Shown here piece by piece: positions 6,641 to 11,699 of a DNA stretch of 13,117 nucleotides. Both the position numbers and the translations under genes were made by a program. Positions within the stretch are counted from its first letter, which is position 1. Each line of letters begins with the position of its first letter. Source of the DNA: Bacteroidota bacterium (GTDB lineage: Bacteria; Bacteroidota; Bacteroidia; Bacteroidales; Paludibacteraceae); NCBI GenBank assembly GCA_023391625.1, contig JAEWAN010000028.1, forward strand, positions 1-13,117, written 5' to 3'. The notes below the pieces were generated by a model. The model searched no databases and was not told the DNA's origin. It saw only the letters and a list, made by a program, of their open reading frames with translations.

Positions 6641-7070
6641 GGATTTTAATAAAATCATTCGTCTTAAAAAGATTCGTATTGAGAAATCAGAACTTTCAGA
6701 GGAAGAAAACGCCTTGACCGCCCCAATTTTGAAAGACAAAAGCCTTATCCATGAAATCTACAAGATATTCGTTGAGTTGCTGAATGAGAGAGGATGTCCA
6801 CCGAATATTGACAGTGTAACCCAGCGGAAGAAGTTCATTTTCATTATCCTGTATCTGTTTTCTCCAAGCTCGCTTGCCGGTGGAAAAATGACAGCAGGGT
6901 TACGACCTGAATTAGCAAGGGTTCTTGGTGTTCAATCAGAATGTACCATTTCCGACAACTGTGCGGATGTCGTGTTTTTGTATCAGAACTATGGGGATTT
7001 CAGTGGGGATATAGAGTATCTTTACACCGAAATCGTAAATCGGTTAAGAATCAAAGGGCTAATCAATTAA
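6633..7070 (+). CDS. Hypothetical protein (145 aa), phage-type
   Basis: A 145-aa protein starting MELDFNKIIRLKKIR. The N-terminal third is charged and helical; the middle (FIFIILYLFSPSSLAGGKM, about 68-86) is hydrophobic but ends in a Gly-rich turn, more like a buried core than a membrane span; then come 'GLRPELARVLGVQSECTISDN' (about 89-109), which reads like a helix-turn-helix (HTH) with a recognition helix, and a C-terminal helix (VNRLRIKGLIN). A DNA-binding role is therefore possible but not established. It stands alone, with an inverted repeat over its start and a strong terminator 2 nt after its stop, so it is probably its own transcription unit. Confidence 0.65.
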   Translation: MELDFNKIIRLKKIRIEKSELSEEENALTAPILKDKSLIHEIYKIFVELLNERGCPPNIDSVTQRKKFIFIILYLFSPSSLAGGKMTAGLRPELARVLGVQSECTISDNCADVVFLYQNYGDFSGDIEYLYTEIVNRLRIKGLIN

Positions 7071-7072
7071 TG

Positions 7073-7098
7073 AGCCGGAGTTTAGTGCTCCGGCTTTT
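7073..7098 (+). terminator. Intrinsic terminator of the 145-aa gene
   Basis: AGCCGGAG (7073-7080) and CTCCGGCT (7088-7095) form a perfect 8-bp GC-rich stem with a 7-nt loop and a short T tail (7095-7098). The stop codon of the convergent minus-strand gene (7084-7082) lies in its loop; on that strand there is no U run, so it chiefly serves the plus strand. Confidence 0.75.
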
Positions 7099-7351
7099 CT
7101 GTTCTCAAATGGTCAACAACACTTTGCAACCTATCTGCATCTTTAGGATTGAAAATAAATTCGTCAAAATCTCCATATGCACTTCGATGACCAAATATGT
7201 ACTTAACAGCATGGATAATTCGTTTGAGTACATTTCTTTCGGGTTTTAAGTGTACGTTGCAATATACTTCCTTTTCATCCTCAAAATATGACATCACAAT
7301 CTGATGTTCGATGCTGTTGCATTCACAAATAAAGAGTTCTTTTTTATCCAT
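7082..7351 (-). CDS. Hypothetical protein (89 aa) downstream of hicAB
   Basis: The product begins MDKKELFICECNSIEHQIV. The CxC-x-S-x-EHQ pattern near the N-terminus (about 9-17), a central basic helix (ERNVLKRIIHAVKYIFGHRS) and 'YGDFDEFIF' are the traits of a small uncharacterised phage protein type I have seen in enterobacterial and Bacteroidales phages; no function is known to me. The two cysteines and the conserved-looking H/Q could bind a metal. It starts 6 nt after the hicB stop, so it is very likely the third gene of the hicA-hicB transcript, and it ends in the loop of the convergent terminator. Confidence 0.65.
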   Translation of the reverse strand: MDKKELFICECNSIEHQIVMSYFEDEKEVYCNVHLKPERNVLKRIIHAVKYIFGHRSAYGDFDEFIFNPKDADRLQSVVDHLRTEKPEH

Positions 7352-7357
7352 GGTTGT

Positions 7358-7702
7358 TTATAACATAGTTGCAACTTGCTTTTCTACGGCTGATTTAATA
7401 AAAGCGTTTATTGATATTCCAGCCTGTTGGGCGAGAATGGCAATTTTGCTATGTACCTCTGGGGAAATTCGTATGTTCAGGGAACCAGAATAACTTTTAC
7501 GCGGTGTAATTCCGGCTTCCTTACAATATGCTATATAATCATCCACAGCTCCTTTAAAATCCTCTTTCAATTCAGATACAGTTTCACCTTCATACGAAAT
7601 CATTGTATCTTTTGGCAAATCAAGGACTTTTCCAAATAGGCAATTATCTTCATCGCTTATCTCAATACTTCCTATGTAACCTTTGTAAGTCAATGTTTTC
7701 AT
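7358..7702 (-). CDS. hicB: HicB-family antitoxin
   Basis: The 114-aa protein has the two parts typical of HicB: an N-terminal partial RNase H-like fold (YKGYIGSIEISDEDNCLFGKVLDLP, then a helix EDFKGAVDDYIAYCKEAG, to about residue 64) that binds the toxin, and a C-terminal ribbon-helix-helix DNA-binding region (LNIRISPEVHSKIAILAQQ-AGISINAFIKSAVEKQ, about 75-109). It neutralises HicA by direct binding and represses its own operon. Its start overlaps the hicA stop (ATGA at 7702-7699), so the pair is translationally coupled, toxin first. The 27-bp palindrome in front of hicA (7965-7991) is the likely operator for this ribbon-helix-helix. Confidence 0.9.
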   Translation of the reverse strand: MKTLTYKGYIGSIEISDEDNCLFGKVLDLPKDTMISYEGETVSELKEDFKGAVDDYIAYCKEAGITPRKSYSGSLNIRISPEVHSKIAILAQQAGISINAFIKSAVEKQVATML

Positions 7703-7950
7703 ATTAATTTATTTTTAGTCAGAAATTCAAATACTTGTTTCATTACATACCCTTTTACGATACTTCCTGGATGTGGCTTATGCGCAGTGTACGAGCTTTC
7801 CCCTTTTGCGAAAATGACACGTGACCCACTTGTTTTTCCTTTGTTATCTATCTTATATCCGAAAATGGAGAACAAGCGTACAAGCTCATCCCAATTAAAA
7901 TCTTTTGGCTGGCTTTTAAAGCGTTCTATCAACTTCTCTTTTGTACCCAT
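7699..7950 (-). CDS. hicA: HicA-family mRNA interferase toxin
   Basis: This 83-aa protein resembles the HicA toxin, a small dsRNA-binding-domain-like ribonuclease that cleaves mRNA and halts growth. Visible are the N-terminal helix (KEKLIERFKSQPKDFNWDELVRLFSIFGY), the GSRVIF strand (42-47), the histidine region HKPHPGS (57-63; the catalytic His is expected in or near here) and the C-terminal helix (VKGYVMKQVFEFLTKN). The frame is full-length and looks intact. It is the first gene of hicA-hicB-(89-aa gene), with its own promoter at 7997-7967. In a prophage such a pair may serve element maintenance or antiphage defence. Confidence 0.88.
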   Translation of the reverse strand: MGTKEKLIERFKSQPKDFNWDELVRLFSIFGYKIDNKGKTSGSRVIFAKGESSYTAHKPHPGSIVKGYVMKQVFEFLTKNKLI

Positions 7951-7964
7951 AATTTAATGGTTTA

Positions 7965-7991
7965 TGCAAATGTAACTATTTTACAGTTGCA
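7965..7991. promoter_or_regulatory. Probable HicB operator palindrome
   Basis: TGCAAATGTAA (7965-7975) and TTACAGTTGCA (7981-7991) are inverted copies matching at 10 of 11 positions around a 5-nt centre. The palindrome covers the -7 box of the hicA promoter, as expected for autoregulation by a dimeric ribbon-helix-helix protein. Confidence 0.65.
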
Positions 7992-7997
7992 GAACAA
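7967..7997 (-). promoter_or_regulatory. hicAB promoter
   Basis: On the minus strand TTGT (7997-7994), 19 nt, TACATTTG (7974-7967): a perfect -7 box and a near -33 box at Bacteroides spacing, 16 nt before the hicA ATG. Confidence 0.6.
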
Positions 7998-8002
7998 GTG
8001 AT

Positions 8003-8314
8003 TTACTGTTTTTCTTCAATCTCAGCCACAATTTTCTTTAGCTCCTCTATCGTATCGGCTTTGTAGAAGTTTTCTTTATACTGGATAAGGGCGGTGAGTT
8101 CACTATCTTCTCCTTTACAAGTGGAAGAGTTATTTGTTTCGTCTCGGAAGAAGTCAACTATATTGCAATCAATGGCGTCGGCTATCTCTTTCAACTTTTT
8201 GTAGGTGGGATTTCCTTGTAAGGTAAGAGTAAGAGTTACTCTATTTACACCCATCTTTTTTGCTACATCCTGAATGGTGTAGCCCTTTTCTTTAATGATG
8301 CTTTTTATATCCAT
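8003..8314 (-). CDS. XRE/Cro-C1-family transcriptional repressor
   Basis: The 103-aa product has an N-terminal HTH domain of the XRE family: about residues 1-57, with YTIQDVAKKMGVNRVTLTLTLQG as helices 2-3 (recognition helix about 24-32) and YKKLKEIADAIDCNIVDFF as helices 4-5. The C-terminal part (about 72-102) is a charged helical region that may dimerise; there is no LexA/CI-type peptidase domain. It is transcribed leftward, divergent from the plus-strand gene run starting at 8567, and the intervening region is full of palindromes, which suggests it represses its own promoter and the divergent one. It could be the lysogeny repressor or an accessory regulator; no integrase is visible in this window to decide. 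Confidence 0.85.
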   Translation of the reverse strand: MDIKSIIKEKGYTIQDVAKKMGVNRVTLTLTLQGNPTYKKLKEIADAIDCNIVDFFRDETNNSSTCKGEDSELTALIQYKENFYKADTIEELKKIVAEIEEKQ

Positions 8315-8341
8315 TTCAAATGTATATTATAATAAACGGAA

Positions 8342-8372
8342 CAAATATAATATGATAAAATCAATAATGCAA
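8342..8372 (-). promoter_or_regulatory. Promoter of the XRE repressor
   Basis: The minus strand reads TTGC (8372-8369), 19 nt, TATATTTG (8349-8342). The -7 box is perfect and the -33 partial. The -33 end lies within the 28-bp palindrome 8367-8394, as expected for autorepression. The gap to the ATG at 8314 is 27 nt. Confidence 0.5.
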
Positions 8373-8394
8373 TAAAAGTAGCTGTTTATTGCAT
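8367..8394. promoter_or_regulatory. Perfect 28-bp palindromic operator candidate
   Basis: ATGCAATAAA (8367-8376) and TTTATTGCAT (8385-8394) are perfect inverted copies around an 8-nt centre. A dimeric XRE repressor typically binds such a site. It overlaps the -33 region of the repressor promoter. Confidence 0.6.
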
Positions 8395-8474
8395 CAAGAA
8401 GATTGATTTATTAATAAATATGTAATTGTATACCCTTACAATTGTGTTTTTGCTAATGTTTATTAAACAGCTAC
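8378..8474. repeat. Distant inverted repeat and nested palindromes in the control region
   Basis: GTAGCTGTTTA (8378-8388) and TAAACAGCTAC (8464-8474) are perfect inverted copies about 75 nt apart. Nested inside or at its ends are AATTGTA (8424-8430)/TACAATT (8437-8443) and the palindrome TGTTTA-t-TAAACA (8457-8469). The whole could let repressor bound at two sites bring the two divergent promoters together by looping; this is inference. Confidence 0.5.
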
Positions 8475-8492
8475 ATTTTTATCTTTATTCTA

Positions 8493-8523
8493 TTTGAAGT
8501 GTAATTATAAACCCATACATTTG
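8493..8523 (+). promoter_or_regulatory. Promoter of the divergent plus-strand gene run
   Basis: TTTG (8493-8496), 19 nt, TACATTTG (8516-8523) is a full match to the Bacteroides consensus in both boxes and in spacing. It lies 43 nt before the ATG at 8567, so the transcript has a leader of about 36 nt. Confidence 0.75.
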
Positions 8524-8566
8524 CATCATCAAACAAGAAGTAATAACAATTAAAAGATATACGATT

Positions 8567-8749
8567 ATGGCAGCATCAGTAATTAAACAAAGAACAATAG
8601 AGAAGTTCATCATGTCAGAGTTTGTACAAGGCAATTTGAACACAAAAGAACAAGTAAGCTGTATGCTCATTTTGATTCAAAAGAAGCTGGGTATGTCAGT
8701 AGAGCAAGCAAGTGACTTTATGAGAAACACAATTGGTATTAACGCTTAA
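8567..8749 (+). CDS. Small hypothetical protein (60 aa)
   Basis: First gene of the rightward run, directly behind the strong promoter at 8493-8523. The 60-aa product (MAASVIKQRTIEKFIMSEFV...) appears to be a compact all-helical protein, with 'TKEQVSCMLILIQKKLGMSVEQASDFM' as two amphipathic helices. No family recognised. By position it is the first gene controlled by the XRE repressor's divergent promoter, the place of a Cro-like or early regulator in many phages, but no HTH can be asserted. Its start follows the leader ATATACGATT that two later genes share. Confidence 0.6.
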   Translation: MAASVIKQRTIEKFIMSEFVQGNLNTKEQVSCMLILIQKKLGMSVEQASDFMRNTIGINA

Positions 8750-8759
8750 ATATACGATC

Positions 8760-9014
8760 ATGGCAACAAAGAAGATTGATGAAAAGAAAACATTGAAGTA
8801 TGCAGTAGCATTCTACTTCTGTACATCAGGTAAGATAAACTTCATGTTAGGCAATAAAATGTATCAGCATATAAATACTGTTTATGACCAAAGAGAAGAT
8901 GGCAGAGGCTTCAATACCTGTGAAGTTGTTTATAACTACAAGGCTCAAAAGTACGAGGTTCTGAATGTAGATACAGAGATAGGCAACAAAGAGATTACGG
9001 TATTAAATAATTAA
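8760..9014 (+). CDS. Small hypothetical protein (84 aa)
   Basis: Start 8760 (MATKKIDEKKTLKYAVAFYF) is chosen over an in-frame ATG at 8733, because 8733 overlaps the upstream gene and 8760 carries the shared leader ATATACGATC. The 84-aa product has a basic N-terminus and a beta-rich body (YAVAFYFCTSGKINFMLGN; GFNTCEVVYNYKAQKYEVLNV). It is probably soluble, and I recognise no family. It begins 10 nt after the previous stop. A stable GAAA-loop hairpin follows its stop at once. Confidence 0.6.
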   Translation: MATKKIDEKKTLKYAVAFYFCTSGKINFMLGNKMYQHINTVYDQREDGRGFNTCEVVYNYKAQKYEVLNVDTEIGNKEITVLNN

Positions 9015-9017
9015 TCA

Positions 9018-9035
9018 GCAGGGCGAAAGCCCTGC
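9018..9035 (+). other. Perfect hairpin with GAAA tetraloop
   Basis: GCAGGGC (9018-9024), GAAA, GCCCTGC (9029-9035): a 7-bp GC-rich stem with a GNRA loop, 4 nt after a stop codon. No U run follows, so it is more likely an mRNA stability or processing element than a terminator. Confidence 0.6.
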
Positions 9036-9050
9036 ATAACCTATAAGAAT

Positions 9051-9224
9051 ATGAACCAGCAGAGTAAATATGTAGTTCGCGAATCAATTGAGTGTGGTTG
9101 CAAGGTTTATGGGGTAGTAAACACTGAAACAGGTAATCGTATCAATTATTTCGCAGATTATGAATTAGCCAAAGAGTTTGCAAGGCGTCAAAACAACGCG
9201 GCAAAGAAACGTATGGCAGATTGA
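9051..9224 (+). CDS. Small hypothetical protein (57 aa)
   Basis: ATG at 9051 opens a 57-aa frame ending TGA 9222-9224. The protein (MNQQSKYVVRESIECGCKVY...) starts with a beta-hairpin-like part, VVRESIECGCKVYGVVNTETGNRINYFADY, and ends with a basic helix, ELAKEFARRQNNAAKKRMAD. The strand-strand-helix outline recalls the 57-aa gene at 5703-5876, which has 'TYKKAKELLD' in place of 'DYELAKEFARR', but no homology can be claimed. It lies between two tetraloop hairpins, within a run of similarly small genes, which supports it as real. Confidence 0.55.
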   Translation: MNQQSKYVVRESIECGCKVYGVVNTETGNRINYFADYELAKEFARRQNNAAKKRMAD

Positions 9225-9238
9225 CTGAAGTTTAATCC

Positions 9239-9256
9239 GGTAGCTTTCGGGCTACC
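9239..9256 (+). other. Hairpin with UUCG tetraloop
   Basis: GGTAGC (9239-9244), TTTCGG, GCTACC (9251-9256): six pairs plus a T-G pair closing a UUCG loop, among the most stable RNA tetraloops. No U run follows. It separates two small genes, 15 nt before the next start. Confidence 0.6.
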
Positions 9257-9271
9257 ACAATATACACGATT

Positions 9272-9472
9272 ATGAAAGCAGATTTAGTTTTAGTTATCAG
9301 CCCCGAAGCCCCATTGATGAAGCAACTGGGCAAGGTATTGGGTAAGATGGCAACCCCTTATGACTTCTCTACTATAGAGAGGGGTGAAAAGTACATCACC
9401 ATACAACATGATGAAACTGGGCTTGTAGTGGCTTATACAAGTGAAGAAAAATTGAACGTAAAAATGAATTAA
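9272..9472 (+). CDS. Small hypothetical protein (66 aa)
   Basis: The 66-aa product (MKADLVLVISPEAPLMKQLG...) looks like a compact alpha/beta protein: strand DLVLVIS, helix PLMKQLGKVLGKM, then strands YITIQHD and LVVAYTS. No family recognised. Its ATG follows the shared leader ATATACACGATT (9260-9271) and the UUCG hairpin. The next gene begins 2 nt after its stop, so the following genes are in the same transcript. Confidence 0.6.
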   Translation: MKADLVLVISPEAPLMKQLGKVLGKMATPYDFSTIERGEKYITIQHDETGLVVAYTSEEKLNVKMN

Positions 9473-9474
9473 GA

Positions 9475-9615
9475 ATGAAGAATGTATTAGAATCTTTGAA
9501 AGAAAGTGTCAAGAGTGGCAAAATCACAATCAGAGAGGCAGCTATAAAACTACATAAAGCAGGGTGGACGAGTTTTGTAGACGTGGATAAAACGAAACAA
9601 TTACTTGAATTATGA
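9475..9615 (+). CDS. Small hypothetical protein (46 aa)
   Basis: ATG at 9475, two bases after the previous stop, opens a 46-aa frame (MKNVLESLKESVKSGKITIR...) whose TGA overlaps the next start (ATGA, 9612-9615). The product is highly charged and likely helical; 'SGKITIREAAIKLHKAGWTSFVD' reads like an HTH-type pair of helices with a turn at AGWT, and may bind DNA, but it is too short to assign. Both neighbours being tightly spaced is the best evidence that it is translated. Confidence 0.55.
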   Translation: MKNVLESLKESVKSGKITIREAAIKLHKAGWTSFVDVDKTKQLLEL

Positions 9616-9818
9616 ACTCAATAAATGTAAACGGTTGCAGCGTATGCCAGTCCGGTAAAGAGAATTACACTACCTACACAACGAAGTTAGGCAGAAAGAG
9701 AGTGAGAATGTACCAGTACGACTACCGTACTGAAAGCGGTGAGTTGTTTTCTTGTTGTGCACCTACCTTAGAGCAGTGCAGAGAAAGACGGGACAAATGG
9801 CTTAGTTCACAACAATAG
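9612..9818 (+). CDS. DUF3873-like protein
   Basis: The 68-aa protein begins MNSINVNGCSVCQSGKENYT and continues with RMYQYDYRTESGELFSC and PTLEQCRERRDKWL. This layout (ING-x-S-x-CQ-x-GxE...QYDYR..GELFSC..TLExCRxxRDKW) matches my memory of DUF3873, a small family found on Bacteroidales mobile elements with no known function. The Cys residues could bind a metal. Its start overlaps the previous stop by 4 nt; its stop is inside a hairpin (9809-9830). It is the last gene before the promoter and terminator-like hairpin at 9855-9911. Confidence 0.7.
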   Translation: MNSINVNGCSVCQSGKENYTTYTTKLGRKRVRMYQYDYRTESGELFSCCAPTLEQCRERRDKWLSSQQ

Positions 9819-9830
9819 CCTGATTGTTGT
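9809..9830 (+). other. 8-bp hairpin over the DUF3873-like stop codon
   Basis: ACAACAAT (9809-9816) and ATTGTTGT (9823-9830) form a perfect 8-bp stem with a 6-nt loop. There is no U run. The stem covers the end of the gene and may protect the 3' end of the transcript; a weak terminator is the alternative. Confidence 0.45.
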
Positions 9831-9854
9831 GTATAACGATTGAAGATATTTCGT

Positions 9855-9862
9855 TATCTTTG
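9855..9862 (+). promoter_or_regulatory. Putative promoter -7 box (TATCTTTG)
   Basis: TATCTTTG is a full TAnnTTTG match with no good -33 box at the right distance. A second TAnnTTTG, TACCTTTG at 9873-9880, has a TTCG at the -33 spot (9850-9853), one base from TTTG. One of the two probably starts the transcript of the ParB-like gene; the second lies within the hairpin. Confidence 0.4.
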
Positions 9863-9872
9863 GTTGTGGTAG

Positions 9873-9911
9873 TACCTTTGAATGAATAATAGTAGTTCAA
9901 AGGTATTTTTT
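9873..9911 (+). terminator. Strong intrinsic terminator or attenuator before the ParB-like gene
   Basis: TACCTTTGAA (9873-9882) and TTCAAAGGTA (9896-9905) form a perfect 10-bp stem with a 13-nt loop, followed at once by TTTTTT (9906-9911). The start codon at 9912 directly follows the T run. It may end the upstream gene run, or, if transcription starts at 9855-9862, act as an attenuator in the leader. Each arm also contains TACCTTTG on opposite strands. Confidence 0.65.
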
Positions 9912-11015
9912 ATGCAAAGAGCCAAACTTGACATATCAAAAGTTATTCATAACGATGGACAGATAGAAGGGCTTCCTCGTAATCCTCGACTTATCAAGGA
10001 TGCGAAGTTTAGAAAACTGTGCAAATCAATCAAGGAATTGCCGGAAATGACCGAAGCGAGAGATTTACTTGTCTATCCATATAAAGGGGAATATGTCGTT
10101 ATTGGCGGGAATATGCGTTTACAAGCATATAAAAAGCTAAAATGGACAAAAGTGCCTTGTTGCATATTACCTGAAGATACACCGGTAGAAAAACTTTGTC
10201 AAATGATTATCCAAGATAATAATCCTTTTGGTGAAAACGATTGGGGATTGCTTGCGAACGAATGGGACAGCGAAGAATTGAATGATTGGGGATTTGACGT
10301 ATGGCAGGAAGATAAAGATAGAAATAAACTTGCACCGAAGCAAGAAGCGGAAGAAAAGGATTGCCAACAAGAAGATGCCGACTTCTTTGCCATGATGCTG
10401 GGCGACAGGATATATGAGAGCAACAACGATTTCGACATACCGAACCTGCGTTTGGATGAGCAACCTGCACCCGGTTTGCTGCTGCCGTTCTCCGCATGGG
10501 GAGCTGACACGAGGTTGAGGAAAGACATCCAAACTTATCATTTCTACGTGGAGGATTACCGCTTTGAAGCGATATGGAAAGACCCTACGGTTGTTCTGAA
10601 CAGCGGATGTTCTGCTGTTGTTGAACCTAACCTGTCATTGTTCGATACGACACCTGTAGCATATGGATTGCAGCAGATATACAAGAAACGTTGGATTGCC
10701 CGCTACTTCCAGGAGTGCGGCGTAAAGGTATATGCCGACCTCAATGTGGCGAAGAAATTCTACAAGTACAACCGCATGGGTATCCCAGAAGGTTACAATG
10801 CTTTTGCAACACGCGGCTATTCCGATAGACAGGAATACTTGAAGATTGAAATACAAATTGCCCGTGAAATATCAGGGAAAGATATTCCCAATATGATAGT
10901 TTACGGTGGCGGTGAGAAGATAAAGGAGCTTTGCGTGCAGAACAGTGTGATGTATGTGGAGCAGTTTATGGCAAACAGGGTGAAGAAAACCAAGAAAGGA
11001 GGTAATAATGGCTAA
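9912..11015 (+). CDS. ParB-like domain fused to a DUF4417-like domain
   Basis: I chose the start at 9912 (MQRAKLDISKVIHNDGQ), giving 367 aa, because the earlier in-frame ATG at 9882 lies inside the terminator hairpin. Residues about 4-105 form a ParB/sulfiredoxin-type domain: 'AKLDISKVIHND' then 'RDLLVYPYKGEYVVIGGNMRLQAYKKL' with the GG-N-MR motif at 65-69, the nucleotide-binding GGxxR signature of ParB CTPases and phage ParB-like nucleases. A charged linker (about 132-185) leads to a C-terminal region (about 186-352) with 'TPVAYGLQQIYKKRWIARYFQECGVKVYADLN' and 'GYNAFATRGY', resembling DUF4417. Usual role unknown; in phages ParB-like proteins often act in DNA metabolism or packaging. The tail overlaps the next gene by 8 nt. 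The function is inferred from the domains only. Confidence 0.8.
   Translation: MQRAKLDISKVIHNDGQIEGLPRNPRLIKDAKFRKLCKSIKELPEMTEARDLLVYPYKGEYVVIGGNMRLQAYKKLKWTKVPCCILPEDTPVEKLCQMIIQDNNPFGENDWGLLANEWDSEELNDWGFDVWQEDKDRNKLAPKQEAEEKDCQQEDADFFAMMLGDRIYESNNDFDIPNLRLDEQPAPGLLLPFSAWGADTRLRKDIQTYHFYVEDYRFEAIWKDPTVVLNSGCSAVVEPNLSLFDTTPVAYGLQQIYKKRWIARYFQECGVKVYADLNVAKKFYKYNRMGIPEGYNAFATRGYSDRQEYLKIEIQIAREISGKDIPNMIVYGGGEKIKELCVQNSVMYVEQFMANRVKKTKKGGNNG
10995..11003 (+). promoter_or_regulatory. Strong Shine-Dalgarno site for the first MAKT-family gene
   Basis: AAAGGAGGT lies 4 nt before the ATG at 11008, inside the 3' end of the ParB-like gene. A site this complete is unusual for Bacteroidales and suggests a high or independent level of translation of the downstream genes. 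A lesser AAAAGGAG precedes 11361. Confidence 0.6.
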
Positions 11016-11358
11016 AACAGCAGGAGGAGTTAGAGGTGGCACCAGTGGCGGCAACTTTCAAGCATCAGTGTCAGTGACAAACAGGAATGGTAACACAAGG
11101 TGGCTGCAAAAGAATTTCAGGACTCAATCGCAAGCCGAGAAATGGATTGACAGGGTGGCTGAACGGTTTGACAGTCCGGCGAAGTCAGGATTTGCCACCA
11201 CGGCAGCAATAGACCGAGACACAAAGCATGGCACCGAGTATGATATTTACAATCGTGATTTGGCACGTGAATTTGAAGTAAAAGATAAGCGTGAGTTCAG
11301 AGCAGGACGTGGTGGATATACAGGAAGTTCAACAAATAGGAGACGTAAAAGGAGATAG
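11008..11358 (+). CDS. MAKTAGGVR-family small basic protein 1 (116 aa)
   Basis: The product begins MAKTAGGVRGGTSGGNFQAS, then has a beta-hairpin-like part (SVSVTNRNGNTRWLQKNF), a helix (SQAEKWIDRVAERF), a linker, and a very basic Gly/Arg-rich tail ending STNRRRKRR. The first nine residues are shared with the next two genes' products in nearly the same form. No known domain is recognised in the body; 'NGNTRWLQKNFRTQSQAEKWI' resembles the strand-helix of small phage DNA-binding or Arm-type domains, which is only suggestive. The ATG overlaps the upstream stop by 8 nt and the next ATG follows the stop by 2 nt. The basic tail points to binding nucleic acid or an acidic partner. Confidence 0.65.
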   Translation: MAKTAGGVRGGTSGGNFQASVSVTNRNGNTRWLQKNFRTQSQAEKWIDRVAERFDSPAKSGFATTAAIDRDTKHGTEYDIYNRDLAREFEVKDKREFRAGRGGYTGSSTNRRRKRR

Positions 11359-11360
11359 TT

Positions 11361-11696
11361 ATGGCTAAGACAGCAGGAGGAGTAAGGAGCACAGGTACTT
11401 CCCGTCTTGGAAGTTCAAAAGTTATGTCTATGGCGCACAAACTCTATAAGCTCTATGGAGGTAAGATGTCTTTTACCGAAAGTATGAAGATGGCTTGGAA
11501 ATCGCTTGGAGGTAGGGTTGACAGTACTGACTACAAAGCTTCCGGAAACAAGGCTTACCTTGACAGTATAAGAAAGCTTGGAGGAAACACACAGCAAGCC
11601 CGAAGAAGTTCGTATGATGATTTGAACATACCGGAATCAGCTTTCTACACAAATAACAAGAGGGGGCGTTTCGGAAGCAAGTTTGTGGGGGATTAA
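11361..11696 (+). CDS. MAKTAGGVR-family small protein 2 (111 aa)
   Basis: It begins MAKTAGGVRSTGTSRLGSSK. Residues about 20-51 (VMSMAHKLYKLYGGKMSFTESMKMAWKSLGG) form a helix-turn-helix-like pair matching a short pattern common in small phage proteins, 'xxMxxAxxLYK...MSFxESxKxAWK', of unknown function. The remainder is Ser/Tyr/Gly-rich and likely extended, ending FGSKFVGD. It is 2 nt from the previous gene and 3 nt from the next, so the three MAKT genes are one transcript. No enzymatic motif is visible; a structural or adaptor role would be a guess. Confidence 0.65.
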   Translation: MAKTAGGVRSTGTSRLGSSKVMSMAHKLYKLYGGKMSFTESMKMAWKSLGGRVDSTDYKASGNKAYLDSIRKLGGNTQQARRSSYDDLNIPESAFYTNNKRGRFGSKFVGD

Positions 11697-11699
11697 AGC

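Noticed and set aside
7311..7639. Plus-strand frames of 60 and 70 aa opposite hicB
   Set aside because: They are antisense to a well-recognised HicB, with no plus-strand promoter or domain.
10167..10541. Three overlapping minus-strand frames opposite the ParB-like gene
   Set aside because: Three frames open together on the antisense strand is a composition effect; no domain and no promoter.
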